Positions 8,012 through 15,511 are shown, numbered from the stretch's first letter. The stretch is DNA of 64,000 bases from Halobacteriales archaeon QH_7_66_36 (GCA_003021175.1 PXQV01000017.1:1-64000); one strand, 5' to 3'. Program-made: numbers and translations. The notes: generated by a model not told the origin, from the letters alone.

Positions 8012-8025
8012 TTAGGTGTGCCTAA
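8012..8025. promoter_or_regulatory. DtxR/SirR-like operator upstream of the duplicated-domain gene
   Basis: TTAGGTGTGCCTAA is a near-perfect dyad (TTAGG...CCTAA) matching the style of DtxR/IdeR/SirR metalloregulator boxes. It lies 6 nt before the start at 8005. A second half-site GCCTAA occurs at about 8056-8062. AT-rich AAATATATG immediately beyond it could be the TATA element read toward the minus-strand gene. Binding would block initiation when metal is replete. The assignment is by motif resemblance only. Confidence 0.55.
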
Positions 8026-8160
8026 AATATATGAATCCGTCGAATCTTTTGGCCTGCCTAAATTCCCGCCGACAGATTCCCATGGTGACAATCCTGAACC
8101 TAACTCGCTGCGAACACGCCGAGTGCGTCGTCGAGTCCCGCGTCACTGCGAACGGGTCGG

Positions 8161-8436
8161 TCACTCGCCGGCGAACAGCGCGTAGAAGATGGCGGCGAAG
8201 CCGAGCGCCGTGAACGTGCTCTCCACGACGAACGCGGTCTGTCGCGGCACGGGCGCGAACGTGTCGATGGCCCCGGCGAGGAACGCCCCCATCGTGATGA
8301 TCCCGAACCCGAGCGCGAGCGCGCCGAGTGGCTCCGCGTCCGTCCGCCGATACGCCTTGTAGCTGTAGTACGTGATCACGGCACCCAACGCGAGCGTGAG
8401 CGTCTTGAGCGCCGCGACGACGAGTGGATGTGTCAT
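8161..8436 (-). CDS. Small four-helix membrane protein, last gene of a regulator operon
   Basis: The 91-residue protein starts MTHPLVVAALKTLTLALG and has three to four hydrophobic segments (about 4-22, 37-58, 66-90) ending at FAGE. The start ATG (complement of 8434-8436) overlaps the stop of the upstream winged-helix gene in an ATGA arrangement, so the two are translationally coupled. Small membrane proteins of this size often accompany such HTH genes in haloarchaea. No enzymatic motif is present. The coupling suggests the membrane protein is part of the sensing or signalling unit with the two regulators, which is inference. Confidence 0.75.
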   Translation of the reverse strand: MTHPLVVAALKTLTLALGAVITYYSYKAYRRTDAEPLGALALGFGIITMGAFLAGAIDTFAPVPRQTAFVVESTFTALGFAAIFYALFAGE

Positions 8437-8804
8437 GTCGAATCTCGCACCTCCTGCCACAGTTCTGCGACCCGCTCCTCGGGCGCGCGCCGCGGACGGT
8501 CTATCTCGAGTTCGAACTCGCGGTCGTCGTCGAGCGTGACGTGGACGCCCTCGAAGTCGAGCGCGTACCGCGTCGCGTGGTGGCCGTCCGGGCGAACCTC
8601 CGTCGACTCCTCGACCAGCGACGCCGCCGCGAGCAGGTCGAGCTTCCGGTACACCGTGGACCGCGGGATGTCACACGCCGCCGCGAGTTCGTCCGCCGTC
8701 TGTGGCGCGTCGAGCGCGCTGACGATGCTGCGACACGCCGGGTCGTCGAGCGCATCGAGCACCGCATCCAGCCCCGGGTCGTCCGTCCCGAACAGGTCGG
8801 TCAC
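8433..8804 (-). CDS. ArsR-like winged-helix regulator, middle gene of the operon
   Basis: The 123-residue protein is a single winged-helix domain. LDALDDPACRSIVSALDAPQ begins the fold, TADELAAACDIPRSTVYRKL is the helix-turn-helix (about 38-57), and a beta-wing with ATRYALDFEGVHV follows. The acidic tail ends RAPEERVAELWQEVRDST. No cysteine pair for metal sensing is present. It overlaps both neighbours by 4 bp (bat-type gene upstream, membrane gene downstream), so all three are read as one coupled operon on the minus strand. It most likely acts as a DNA-binding partner of the upstream HTH-10 protein. Targets are unknown. Confidence 0.82.
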   Translation of the reverse strand: MTDLFGTDDPGLDAVLDALDDPACRSIVSALDAPQTADELAAACDIPRSTVYRKLDLLAAASLVEESTEVRPDGHHATRYALDFEGVHVTLDDDREFELEIDRPRRAPEERVAELWQEVRDST

Positions 8805-9439
8805 GGCGTCTCACCGTCCGCGTCGAGGTACTCCGCGAGAAGTCGTCGCTCTGCGCGCCGGAGCGTCTCGCTGACCGTCGACTTCGCGAGGTCGAGTGCG
8901 GTCGCCAACTCGGCGAGCGAGCAGTCGCGGGGGGTCTCGTAGTAGCCTCGTTCGACGGCGACGCGAGTGACGCGCCGCTGGCGGGGCGTGAGCGGGTCGG
9001 CCGCGTCGACGCCCGCGGTCACCGTCTCCACCTCGAACTCGATGCCGGCCTCGTCGAACTCGTCGGCCAGCGCCGAGAGCGCGTCGTTCGACGCGACCAC
9101 CGACCAGCGGGCCGTTCCGGCGACGACGGTGAAGGGGAACTCGGGCGGCGTGCCGGCCGCCACGGCGACGTGGAGCGATTCAGCCGCCTGCGTCGTGACG
9201 CGACACACTGCGCGGTCGCCCTCGCGGTCGAGTACGTCGAAGGCCGTCACCTTCTCGGCGTCGGCCGCGGTCGCGACGACGGCCGGGAGCACGTCGGGCG
9301 CGGCGACGGTCGCGACGAGCGTCGCAGGGTCGCCAAGCGCCGCAGTCCGGATCCGCAGCTGCGCCGACTGGTGTGTCCGGGTGACGCGGCCGAGCCACGA
9401 GTCGCGCGGCAGCGTCACGGTCAGGCGTGCGCGTGGCAT
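8801..9439 (-). CDS. Bacterio-opsin activator (Bat) type HTH-10 regulator
   Basis: The 212-residue protein has an N-terminal sensor-like beta domain (about 1-150) and a C-terminal HTH-10 domain. The latter reads LTPRQRRVTRVAVERGYYET, then CSLAELATALDLAKSTVSE and LRRAERRLLAEYL (about 155-206), the hallmark of Bat-family regulators. It lacks the PAS/GAF modules of full-length Bat, so it is one of the short paralogues abundant in haloarchaea. It is first in a three-gene minus-strand operon. It is divergent from the multicopper oxidase gene across about 160 bp containing a TATA-like TTACTTAAACA near 9506-9516. Control of the copper-protein genes next door is a reasonable guess from position. Confidence 0.85.
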   Translation of the reverse strand: MPRARLTVTLPRDSWLGRVTRTHQSAQLRIRTAALGDPATLVATVAAPDVLPAVVATAADAEKVTAFDVLDREGDRAVCRVTTQAAESLHVAVAAGTPPEFPFTVVAGTARWSVVASNDALSALADEFDEAGIEFEVETVTAGVDAADPLTPRQRRVTRVAVERGYYETPRDCSLAELATALDLAKSTVSETLRRAERRLLAEYLDADGETP

Positions 9440-9598
9440 CGGCTCCGTCCGGTCTCGCTCGCCGAGCTACATTACCCTGCCGAAGGCGGCCCGACGGGCT
9501 GGCCCTTACTTAAACACTCACCCGAACACGTTCACGTTCTCGTCACGCCCTGAGACTCAGCGGCGGGGGCTACAAGGGGCGTGCTCGAAGCGGCTGGT

Positions 9599-10744
9599 AT
9601 GACACGGCGAATCGGTGCACCGGGGGACGGTATCACGCGACGGGAGTTCGTTGCCGCGACCGGAACGGTCGGTGTGACGGCCGTGGCCGGCTGTACGACC
9701 ACGACCGAGCCGACGGTCGAGGAGCGCGGCGCGACCCGCGCGACTGAGGGACAGTCGACGCTGCCGGCCACGAAGCCACCGGAGGTCGTCGACCTGAACG
9801 AGCGAGGCGGGTCGGTGACGCTCCGGACGGTGAAGGCGACACACGCGGCCCATCCCGGCGAGACGATGGGCGGCCCGGTCGAACTGCCGGTCGTGTGGGC
9901 GTGGCAGGCCGACGACGGCGAGCCGTCGGTGCCCGGGCCGGTGTTGCGCGTCACCGAGGGCACGGACTTCGAGGTGACGCTCGACAACAGCGACACGGCG
10001 ATGCCACACACGTTCCACGTCCACGGTCTCCAGAAGACGTGGGAGAACGACGGCGTACCGACGACGACGGGCATCACCGTCGGTCCGGGCGAGACGCACA
10101 CGTACCAGTTCACCGCCAACACGCCCGGCACCCACCTCTACCACTGTCACTACCAGACGCCGCGCCACATGGAGATGGGAATGTACGGCACGCTCCGGGT
10201 CGACCCCGAGGGGTACGAGCCGGCCGACAAGGAGTACTTCATGACGGTGAAAGACTGGGACAGCCGGCTCTCCCGGCAGCTGGCCGGGCAGGACGCGACG
10301 TTCGACGTGACGAACCGCCGGCCCGACGTGTTCACCGTCAACGGGAAGGTGGCACCGCGGACGCTCCATCCGGAGGACGGCTCGCCCGTCGTCGTCGAGC
10401 GGGGTGACACGGTGCGGCTCCACTGGACCAACGCGGGGTTCATGAGCCACCCGCTGCACACCCACAACCACCGGTTCCGGGTGGTCGAGCGCGACGGCTC
10501 GCCGGTGCCCGAGGCGGCTCAGTACGAGCGCGACGTGCAGAACATCGCGCCCGCCGAGCGGTACACCGTCGAGTTCGAGGCGGACGCCGACCCCGGGATA
10601 TACCTCATGCACTGTCACAAGGTGGACCACGTCACCAACGGCGCGTCGTATCCCGGCGGAATGCTCTCGGGCATCGTGTACAAGCAGGCGATGGACACCG
10701 ACATCTTCCGGCGACTGATGGACTACGCCGGCTACGAGGGGTAA
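9599..10744 (+). CDS. Two-domain multicopper oxidase, exported lipoprotein
   Basis: This is a 381-residue cell-surface oxidase. The N-terminus has TRREF followed by a hydrophobic stretch and a lipobox VAGC (Cys32), suggesting Tat export and lipid anchoring. Cupredoxin domain 1 carries HTFHVHG and HLYHCHYQTPRHMEMGM. Domain 2 carries HPLHTHNH and LMHCHKVDH with a later PGGM. Both domains thus hold Cys-His type 1 ligands plus the trinuclear-cluster histidines, the pattern of two-domain multicopper oxidases related to nitrite reductase and small laccases. The start was moved to the ATG at 9599, which gives a normal signal. Two nt separate it from the halocyanin gene, so they form an operon and the halocyanin is a likely electron partner. 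Confidence 0.88.
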   Translation: MTRRIGAPGDGITRREFVAATGTVGVTAVAGCTTTTEPTVEERGATRATEGQSTLPATKPPEVVDLNERGGSVTLRTVKATHAAHPGETMGGPVELPVVWAWQADDGEPSVPGPVLRVTEGTDFEVTLDNSDTAMPHTFHVHGLQKTWENDGVPTTTGITVGPGETHTYQFTANTPGTHLYHCHYQTPRHMEMGMYGTLRVDPEGYEPADKEYFMTVKDWDSRLSRQLAGQDATFDVTNRRPDVFTVNGKVAPRTLHPEDGSPVVVERGDTVRLHWTNAGFMSHPLHTHNHRFRVVERDGSPVPEAAQYERDVQNIAPAERYTVEFEADADPGIYLMHCHKVDHVTNGASYPGGMLSGIVYKQAMDTDIFRRLMDYAGYEG

Positions 10745-10745
10745 C

Positions 10746-11729
10746 ATGCCGACGCGACGCGCCTTCATGACTGCGATGGCCGGCGCGGGGGCGGCGGGCG
10801 TCGCCTCGCGTCCGGTCGCGGCCGCGGGGACGGACCTCACCGAGTGGCTCGCAGAGACCGACGACGCCGGCTCCGTCGTCGACCGCACCGGGAACAGCGA
10901 GGTGACGGTCACGGTCGGCGCGGGCGGCAACGGCGGCGCGTTCGGCTTCGGGCCGCCCGTCGTCCGCGTCGACCCTGGCACGACGGTGACGTGGGAGTGG
11001 ACCGGCAACGGCGGCAGTCACAACGTCGTCGCCGCGGACGGCGCGTTCGAATCGCAGCTACAGGGCTCGCAGGACGCGACGTTCAGCCACACGTTCGAGT
11101 CGACCGGCGTGAGCAAGTACTACTGCGGCCCTCACAAGGCGATGGGAATGCGCGGTGCGGTCGTCGTCGGAGACGAGGCGGTGACACTCCCCGGCGACGG
11201 AACGCCGACGCCCACCCCGGAGTCAGCGTCGGGTGACGAACCACGGTCGTTCGACGGCTGGCTCGCGAACACGAGCAACTACGACGGCGTCGTCGACCGG
11301 ACCGGCGAAGACACGGTGACCGTCGAAGTCGGCGCGCCGGGGAACGGCGGTCAGCTGGCGTTCGCCCCCGCGGCCGTCCACGTCTCGCCCGGGACGACCG
11401 TTCGATGGGAGTGGGTCGGTCCGCGCCGCTACGACGTGGCCGACCCCGAGTTGGGTTACGAGTCAGCACAGGTCGCGGACGAGGGGTACGGCTACGCCGT
11501 CGAGTTCGGCGGCGACGGCGTCTCGAAGTACGAGTGCACGGAGTACGGCGACCGCGGGATGCGCGGGGTCGTCCTCGTCGGCGACGGGCCACGAGAGACG
11601 CTGAGCTGGCGCGGTCTCGGCGCGGCCGGCATCGTCGGCACCGTGCTCGCCGCCCCGCTCGCGCTCGGCGTCCGACTTCACGGCCGAACCGCCACGCGGC
11701 CGGGGAAATCGTTCGGAGACGACGAGTGA
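10746..11729 (+). CDS. Two-domain halocyanin-like blue copper protein, second domain degenerate
   Basis: The 327-residue protein has a Tat-like signal (MPTRRAFMTAMAGAGAAGVA), two plastocyanin-fold domains (about 30-142 and 168-282) and a C-terminal membrane anchor (about 290-312). Domain 1 has a complete type 1 site: His92, Cys127, His130 and Met135. Domain 2 aligns well, but the His positions are Tyr229 and Tyr267, while Cys264 and Met272 remain, so it is unlikely to bind copper normally. A Thr-Pro-Thr-Pro linker joins the domains. It starts 1 nt after the multicopper oxidase stop, implying coupled expression and electron transfer at the outer membrane face. Function of domain 2 is probably structural or docking. 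Confidence 0.88.
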   Translation: MPTRRAFMTAMAGAGAAGVASRPVAAAGTDLTEWLAETDDAGSVVDRTGNSEVTVTVGAGGNGGAFGFGPPVVRVDPGTTVTWEWTGNGGSHNVVAADGAFESQLQGSQDATFSHTFESTGVSKYYCGPHKAMGMRGAVVVGDEAVTLPGDGTPTPTPESASGDEPRSFDGWLANTSNYDGVVDRTGEDTVTVEVGAPGNGGQLAFAPAAVHVSPGTTVRWEWVGPRRYDVADPELGYESAQVADEGYGYAVEFGGDGVSKYECTEYGDRGMRGVVLVGDGPRETLSWRGLGAAGIVGTVLAAPLALGVRLHGRTATRPGKSFGDDE

Positions 11730-11764
11730 CCATCTCTTAGTACCGCCGGCCGCTACCGGATTCC

Positions 11765-12793
11765 GTGTGGGTGGTGTGGGAGGTCCTGCCGACGGTCGCG
11801 TGGCGGATCGCCAAGGTGACGGCGTTCATCGCGCTGGGGGTGAGCCTCGCGAACCTGCTCGTCGCCTTCGGCGTCGCCGAGCGGGTCGCCCGCGTCTCGA
11901 AGTATCTCACTCGTCCCGCCAATCTCCCCGACGCGGTTGGCACGGCCATCGTCACCACCGCGGCCTCGACCACCGCCGGCTACGGGATGTTGGCCGAGTT
12001 CCGCGAGTCCGGCCGGCTCTCCGACCGCGCGACGCTCGTGGCCGTGAGCATCAACACGTTCTTCGGCTTCGTCCAGCACATCTTCACCTTCTACGCGCCC
12101 GTCCTGATACCCATCCTCGGGCTGGAGGTCGGCCTGCTGTACGTCGGGTCGCGCGCCGCTATCGCGCTCGCTATCACGCTGACGGGCGTGGTCGCGGGCG
12201 CGGTGCTGTTGCCGGCGGGGACCGCGACGCCGCGCGCGGTGGAGACCGACGGCGGCGAGACCGAACGCGGCGATGGAGCCGACCCCGACCCCGACGAGCC
12301 AGCGCGGCCGACCGATGTCGGCACGGAGTATCCGGGGACTGTGGGCGGGAAACTCCGCTACGCCGTCCGCGAGGGGTACGCGAAGACGCGCGACATCCTC
12401 CCGCGGTTGGCCGGTATCTACGCGGTCGTCGCCGTCCTCACCGCGAACGTGGACGTGACGCGGGCAACGAGCGCGGCCGAGCCGCTGGTGTCGGTGCTCG
12501 GGCTTCCGGGGGCCGCGGTGCCCGTGGTCGCGGTGTTCACGCTCGACACGACGAACGGCGCGCTGTTCCTCGCCTCCCTGCCGGCGGACACCTTCACGCC
12601 CGAAGGCGCGGTGGCGACGATGCTCGTCGGGGGTATCGTCTCCTTCGCCGTCTCCACGTTCAAGCGCTCCATCCCGTTCCAGTACGGCATCTGGGGCGCG
12701 GAGTTCGGCTCGAAGGTGATCGTCGTGAACACGACGCTGAAGGTCGGATTCATCGCGAGTGCAGTCGGCCTGCTGCTCTACGGCCCCGTCTGA
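11765..12793 (+). CDS. Nucleoside-recognition (Gate) domain membrane protein
   Basis: The 342-residue polytopic membrane protein has about eight hydrophobic segments and a soluble acidic insert near residues 155-195 (ETDGGETERGDGADPDPDEP). The segments around IVTTAASTTAGYGMLAEF and INTFFGFVQHIFTFYAPV resemble Gate-domain (nucleoside recognition) proteins of the spore-maturation/NupC-like group. Substrates are largely undefined. The GTG start at 11765 is chosen because it precedes the first hydrophobic helix directly; translation may initiate at a nearby downstream codon. It follows the halocyanin by 35 bp on the same strand, and co-transcription with the copper genes is possible but unproven. 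Confidence 0.75.
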   Translation: MWVVWEVLPTVAWRIAKVTAFIALGVSLANLLVAFGVAERVARVSKYLTRPANLPDAVGTAIVTTAASTTAGYGMLAEFRESGRLSDRATLVAVSINTFFGFVQHIFTFYAPVLIPILGLEVGLLYVGSRAAIALAITLTGVVAGAVLLPAGTATPRAVETDGGETERGDGADPDPDEPARPTDVGTEYPGTVGGKLRYAVREGYAKTRDILPRLAGIYAVVAVLTANVDVTRATSAAEPLVSVLGLPGAAVPVVAVFTLDTTNGALFLASLPADTFTPEGAVATMLVGGIVSFAVSTFKRSIPFQYGIWGAEFGSKVIVVNTTLKVGFIASAVGLLLYGPV

Positions 12794-12810
12794 CCCGCCG
12801 GATCGTGGCA

Positions 12811-12833
12811 CTTTATACATGGACGACCATGTA
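12811..12833 (+). promoter_or_regulatory. TATA box overlapped by a perfect palindrome
   Basis: CTTTATA (12811-12817) is a good haloarchaeal TATA element. It runs directly into the perfect dyad TACATGG-ACGA-CCATGTA (12816-12833, 7-bp arms). An operator overlapping TATA would exclude TBP/TFB when occupied. The next gene start on this strand is ATG 12956, so any transcript would have a leader of over 100 nt, including a 9-codon ATG frame at 12884. Regulator unknown. Confidence 0.55.
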
Positions 12834-12955
12834 AGAATACGAAGATTCATTACATACCCGTCCATTCGGGCGGATACAGATGCTCGCTGTACGCACGCTT
12901 CGCCGCTAATCCTCCGAGTTCCAGTACAGTCTGTAATCGATCTGCTTCGACCCAC

Positions 12956-13141
12956 ATGAGCACGACCACATCCACGACGCGACCCCGAGCCGGCAGCCGG
13001 ACCGAGACGCGAACCGACGACGCCCGCTGGACCGACGAGCGGCGTCTCACGACCACTACCGCCCCGCGCACGTTCGACTACTGCCGTCCCGAGCGGCTCC
13101 CGAACGCGACCGACGACACCAACGCCTCCGTTCCGCGCTAA
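12956..13141 (+). CDS. Small Thr/Arg-rich protein, hypothetical
   Basis: The 61-residue frame starts MSTTTSTTRPRAG and is dominated by Thr and Arg up to about residue 35. It then has RTFDYCRPERLPNATDD, the only segment that looks like a conserved motif, with its single Cys. The basic composition is unusual for a haloarchaeal protein. Support comes from the strong promoter/operator at 12811-12833 and the absence of any other gene for it. The 3' end overlaps the convergent CBS-MaoC gene by 4 bp. It could equally be a non-coding transcript, so confidence is modest. Confidence 0.45.
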   Translation: MSTTTSTTRPRAGSRTETRTDDARWTDERRLTTTTAPRTFDYCRPERLPNATDDTNASVPR

Positions 13142-14055
13142 GGCTCCTCGTCGACGAGGACGCGCGCTTCGCCGTCGAGCACGACCTCGCCGTCGTCCGT
13201 CCGGACTACCGTCGTCAGCCGGTAGCGGCCCTCGGACCGATTCTCGACGACTTCGAGTTCGGCAGTGACGCGCTCGCCCGGCCGGACGGGCGCGGTGAAC
13301 TCACAGTCCTGTCCGAGATAGATACCCATCCCGGGGAGTCGCGCGACGGCGGCGGAGACGACGCCGGCCGTGAGCATCCCGTGGACGATGCGGCCGCCGA
13401 AGCGCGTCTCTCGGGCGTACTCGTCGTCGAGGTGGAGCGGGTTGGCGTCGCCGGTCGCCTTGGCGAACGCCTCGAGGTCGGCGTCCGAGAGCGTCTTCTC
13501 GAAGGTGAACGTCTCGCCCACCGACAGCGAGAGGTCGCCGGCCTGCGGCCACGGTTCGCTCGTCCGGCCTGCCTCGCGCCGCGTCTCGCTGTCCTCGAAC
13601 CGCCAGTCGACCGCGTCGTACAGGTCGCCAGGGTCGACCGACGGCACCTCGCTCTCGCGGTCGCGCTCCGTGGCGTACGGGAGGACGTACGCCAGATCCG
13701 TCGCCGTCAACACGCCGGCGAGACCGTCGTTCTCGACGACGAGCAGGTGGTGGACGCCGTGGTCGCGCATCGTCGCGGCCGCCTGCGTCGCGGTCGTCCC
13801 CGGTTCGACGGTGACGAGCGACTCGGTCATCACGGCGGCGGCCCGCTCCTCGTCGAGATCGACGCCCTCCGCGACGGCCTGACTCAGGTCTCGCCCGGTG
13901 ACGATACCGACCGGTACGTCCGCCTCGTCGGTCACGACGACGGAGCCGACGCTTGTGCCGTAGAGATACTCGGCGACGGCGCGCATCGGCGCGGCCGGCC
14001 CGACGGTCTCGACATCCGTGCTCATCAGTTCGCGAGCGGACAGCGGCGGTGACAT
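13138..14055 (-). CDS. CBS-pair and MaoC-like hotdog fusion protein
   Basis: The 305-residue cytosolic protein joins two CBS motifs (about 8-60 and 75-130: GSVVVTDEADVPVGIVTGRD and VHHLLVVENDGLAGVLTATD) to a C-terminal MaoC-type hotdog domain (about 165-300). The hotdog carries the hydratase signature, with FAKATGDANPLHLDDEYA and FGGRIVHGMLTAGVVSA containing the Asp/His pair of R-hydratases. CBS pairs bind adenosyl nucleotides, so the enzyme may be an (R)-specific enoyl-CoA hydratase gated by AMP/ATP or another nucleotide. Such regulation is inferred, not known. The gene is monocistronic on the minus strand and divergent from a dispersed repeat element. Confidence 0.85.
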   Translation of the reverse strand: MSPPLSARELMSTDVETVGPAAPMRAVAEYLYGTSVGSVVVTDEADVPVGIVTGRDLSQAVAEGVDLDEERAAAVMTESLVTVEPGTTATQAAATMRDHGVHHLLVVENDGLAGVLTATDLAYVLPYATERDRESEVPSVDPGDLYDAVDWRFEDSETRREAGRTSEPWPQAGDLSLSVGETFTFEKTLSDADLEAFAKATGDANPLHLDDEYARETRFGGRIVHGMLTAGVVSAAVARLPGMGIYLGQDCEFTAPVRPGERVTAELEVVENRSEGRYRLTTVVRTDDGEVVLDGEARVLVDEEP

Positions 14056-14127
14056 GTCGGGGGCGACGTGGGGTGGCTACAAGAACTATCCGGACAGACC
14101 TCGACCGCTGTTCGACGGTGGCGGTAA

Positions 14128-14225
14128 TGTTCACATACGCGGGTCGCCGCTCGACTGCGAAACCGCGCGGGGGCTTTCTACATCACGGTGGTGGCTCATC
14201 CAACTGAATTGCTCTTATCAGAACA
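14128..14225 (+). repeat. Dispersed element, copy A (short, no cargo)
   Basis: The 98-bp copy is bounded by TGTTCACATA (14128-14137) and TTATCAGAACA (14215-14225), which are imperfect inverted ends. It contains GGGTCGCCGCTCGACT after the left end, GGGGGCTTTCTACATC at about 14170-14185, and TGGCTCATCCAACTGAA before the right end. The other internal box (GTGGGACTGAAAGGGGCC) and the hairpin cargo are absent, so it looks like a deletion derivative. Confidence 0.65.
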
Positions 14226-14421
14226 CTACCCTGACGACCCGGACAGGATTTACACCGAGCGAAGCCGCATTTGGTACGTGACCGACGAGTCGGCGGAGCT
14301 GTCGGACGCGGAGATACGGATCCGGCTCCGGTTCCTCCGGATACAGGAGCGGACGGCGAACGTCGAGAACAGGGAAGCCATCGCTCGGAAGATAGCCGAA
14401 CTCGAAGCGCGGCTCGACTAG
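14188..14421 (+). CDS. Small helical protein whose 5' end lies inside a repeat element
   Basis: The 77-residue frame from GTG 14188 reads VAHPTELLLSEHYPDDPDRI, then a charged helix (LSDAEIRIRLRFLRIQ, NREAIARKIAELEARLD) that looks like a genuine coiled-coil protein end. The first 12 or so codons are encoded by dispersed element copy A, whose right end is at 14225. Either the element fused to the gene and supplied its start, or translation begins downstream, for example at GTG 14278. The latter would leave 48 residues. No function is recognised. The 3' end overlaps the convergent small membrane protein by 4 bp. Confidence 0.5.
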   Translation: MVAHPTELLLSEHYPDDPDRIYTERSRIWYVTDESAELSDAEIRIRLRFLRIQERTANVENREAIARKIAELEARLD

Positions 14422-14642
14422 CCGTCGACGAACAGCAGCGTCGCCACTCCGAGCAGGATTGCGGCGACGTACGCCGGCTGCGCGCCCGCGAACGCGAGTA
14501 GCTCCGCGACTGTCGCCTCCGGTCCGACGCCGAGATACGTCGCCGCGGTCCCTCCGACGGCGACGAGGCCGCCGGAGAGTCGAAGCGGGTGATCACTCAG
14601 CCACCGACCGACCGCCGCGACGGGACGCGTGAGGAAACTCAT
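14418..14642 (-). CDS. Small membrane protein, unknown function
   Basis: The 74-residue protein has two hydrophobic segments (about 21-40, SGGLVAVGGTAATYLGV; and 50-72, AFAGAQPAYVAAILLGVAT) after a short basic N-terminus MSFLTRPVAAVGRWLSDHP. The arrangement is an in-out hairpin with little loop. No motif identifies its function. It lies about 70 bp downstream of serB on the same strand, so read-through is possible. The 3' end overlaps the convergent small helical protein. Confidence 0.6.
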   Translation of the reverse strand: MSFLTRPVAAVGRWLSDHPLRLSGGLVAVGGTAATYLGVGPEATVAELLAFAGAQPAYVAAILLGVATLLFVDG

Positions 14643-14713
14643 CTACCCCTCCGTTTCGTGTGGAACGGCAAAAAGTCGCGTACGACGGCCGGACGACGCG
14701 CGTCAGACGCCGG

Positions 14714-15352
14714 TCACTCGGGCGTCACGAGACCCCGCTCCGCGAACAGGTCGAGCAGTGCCGGCATCGACGCGACCACGTCGTCACAGGCCGGTTCGAC
14801 GGCCGGTTTCGGCTCGAAGCCGACGGCGAGTCCCGCGACCGCCAGCATCGGGAGGTCGTTCGCGCCGTCGCCGACGGCGACCGTATCGGCGATCGGAACG
14901 CCGCGGTCGGTCGCCAACCGTTCGAGCGCGTCGTCCTTCGTCCCCTCGACGAGCGGCCCCTCCACCTCGCCGGTGAGTTCGCCGTCGGCGGGGAGTCGGT
15001 TCGCCACGACGGTGTCGACCGTCGTCCCGGCCCGGGCGAGCGCGGCCTCCACGCCCGTCTCGAAGCCGCCGGTCAGGATGGCGACGGTGTGGCCGGCCGC
15101 TCGGAGTGCGTCGATGACGTCGCTCGCGCCGTCTCGGAGCACGACCTGATCCCACGCGGCTGCGGCTTCGTCCTCGGGAAGCCCCTCCAGCAGGACCGCC
15201 CGCTCGCGGAGCGACGTGGCGTAGTCGATCTCGTCGTTCATGGCGCGGTCGGTGATCGCTGCCATCTCGTCGGCGACGCCGCGGCGGTCGCCGAGCAGGA
15301 CGGTCATCTCGGAGTCCGAGAGCGTCCCGTCGAAGTCGAAGGCGACGAGCAT
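14714..15352 (-). CDS. serB: Phosphoserine phosphatase
   Basis: This 212-residue HAD-family enzyme dephosphorylates O-phosphoserine, the last step of serine synthesis. Motif I is FDFDGTLSDSEM with both aspartates near the N-terminus. Motif II is AILTGGF, the Lys is in EGTKDDAL, and motif IV is VGDGANDLPML. The start was set at the ATG complementary to 15350-15352. The extra 44 upstream residues in the longer frame are basic and unlike the family, and the short form begins one residue before the core strand. It is divergent from serA across about 180 bp, so the two serine-pathway genes can be controlled from one intergenic region. The middle enzyme SerC is not in the window. Confidence 0.9.
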   Translation of the reverse strand: MLVAFDFDGTLSDSEMTVLLGDRRGVADEMAAITDRAMNDEIDYATSLRERAVLLEGLPEDEAAAAWDQVVLRDGASDVIDALRAAGHTVAILTGGFETGVEAALARAGTTVDTVVANRLPADGELTGEVEGPLVEGTKDDALERLATDRGVPIADTVAVGDGANDLPMLAVAGLAVGFEPKPAVEPACDDVVASMPALLDLFAERGLVTPE

Positions 15353-15502
15353 GCGCCCGCTCCGCCCGGCGACCGTATGAACGGTGCGGTCCAGCGGCTC
15401 CTCCGCGTTCGAATCTCGCCGACGACCCGACACGGACGAACCGTTACCGCCACTGAACTCAGTCGGCCTCCCTGCCTGCGTCACTCGGTGTCACGGAAGA
15501 AA

Positions 15503-15511
15503 GGGTTAACC
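15503..15511 (+). promoter_or_regulatory. TATA-like element for serA
   Basis: GGGTTAACC lies 24-32 nt before the GTG start of serA, the usual spacing for a leaderless haloarchaeal transcript. It is also a short palindrome. The divergent serB promoter must lie in the remaining 150 bp. Confidence 0.4.

Noticed and set aside
9557-11008. Long open frame on the minus strand opposite the multicopper oxidase and halocyanin genes
   Set aside because: Arginine/valine/histidine-rich with no family features. Long antisense frames are expected in GC-rich coding DNA, and the plus-strand genes here carry clear copper-site motifs.
12884-12913. 9-codon upstream ATG frame in the leader of the small Thr/Arg-rich gene
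   Set aside because: Too short to support as a gene; mentioned only as a possible leader feature.
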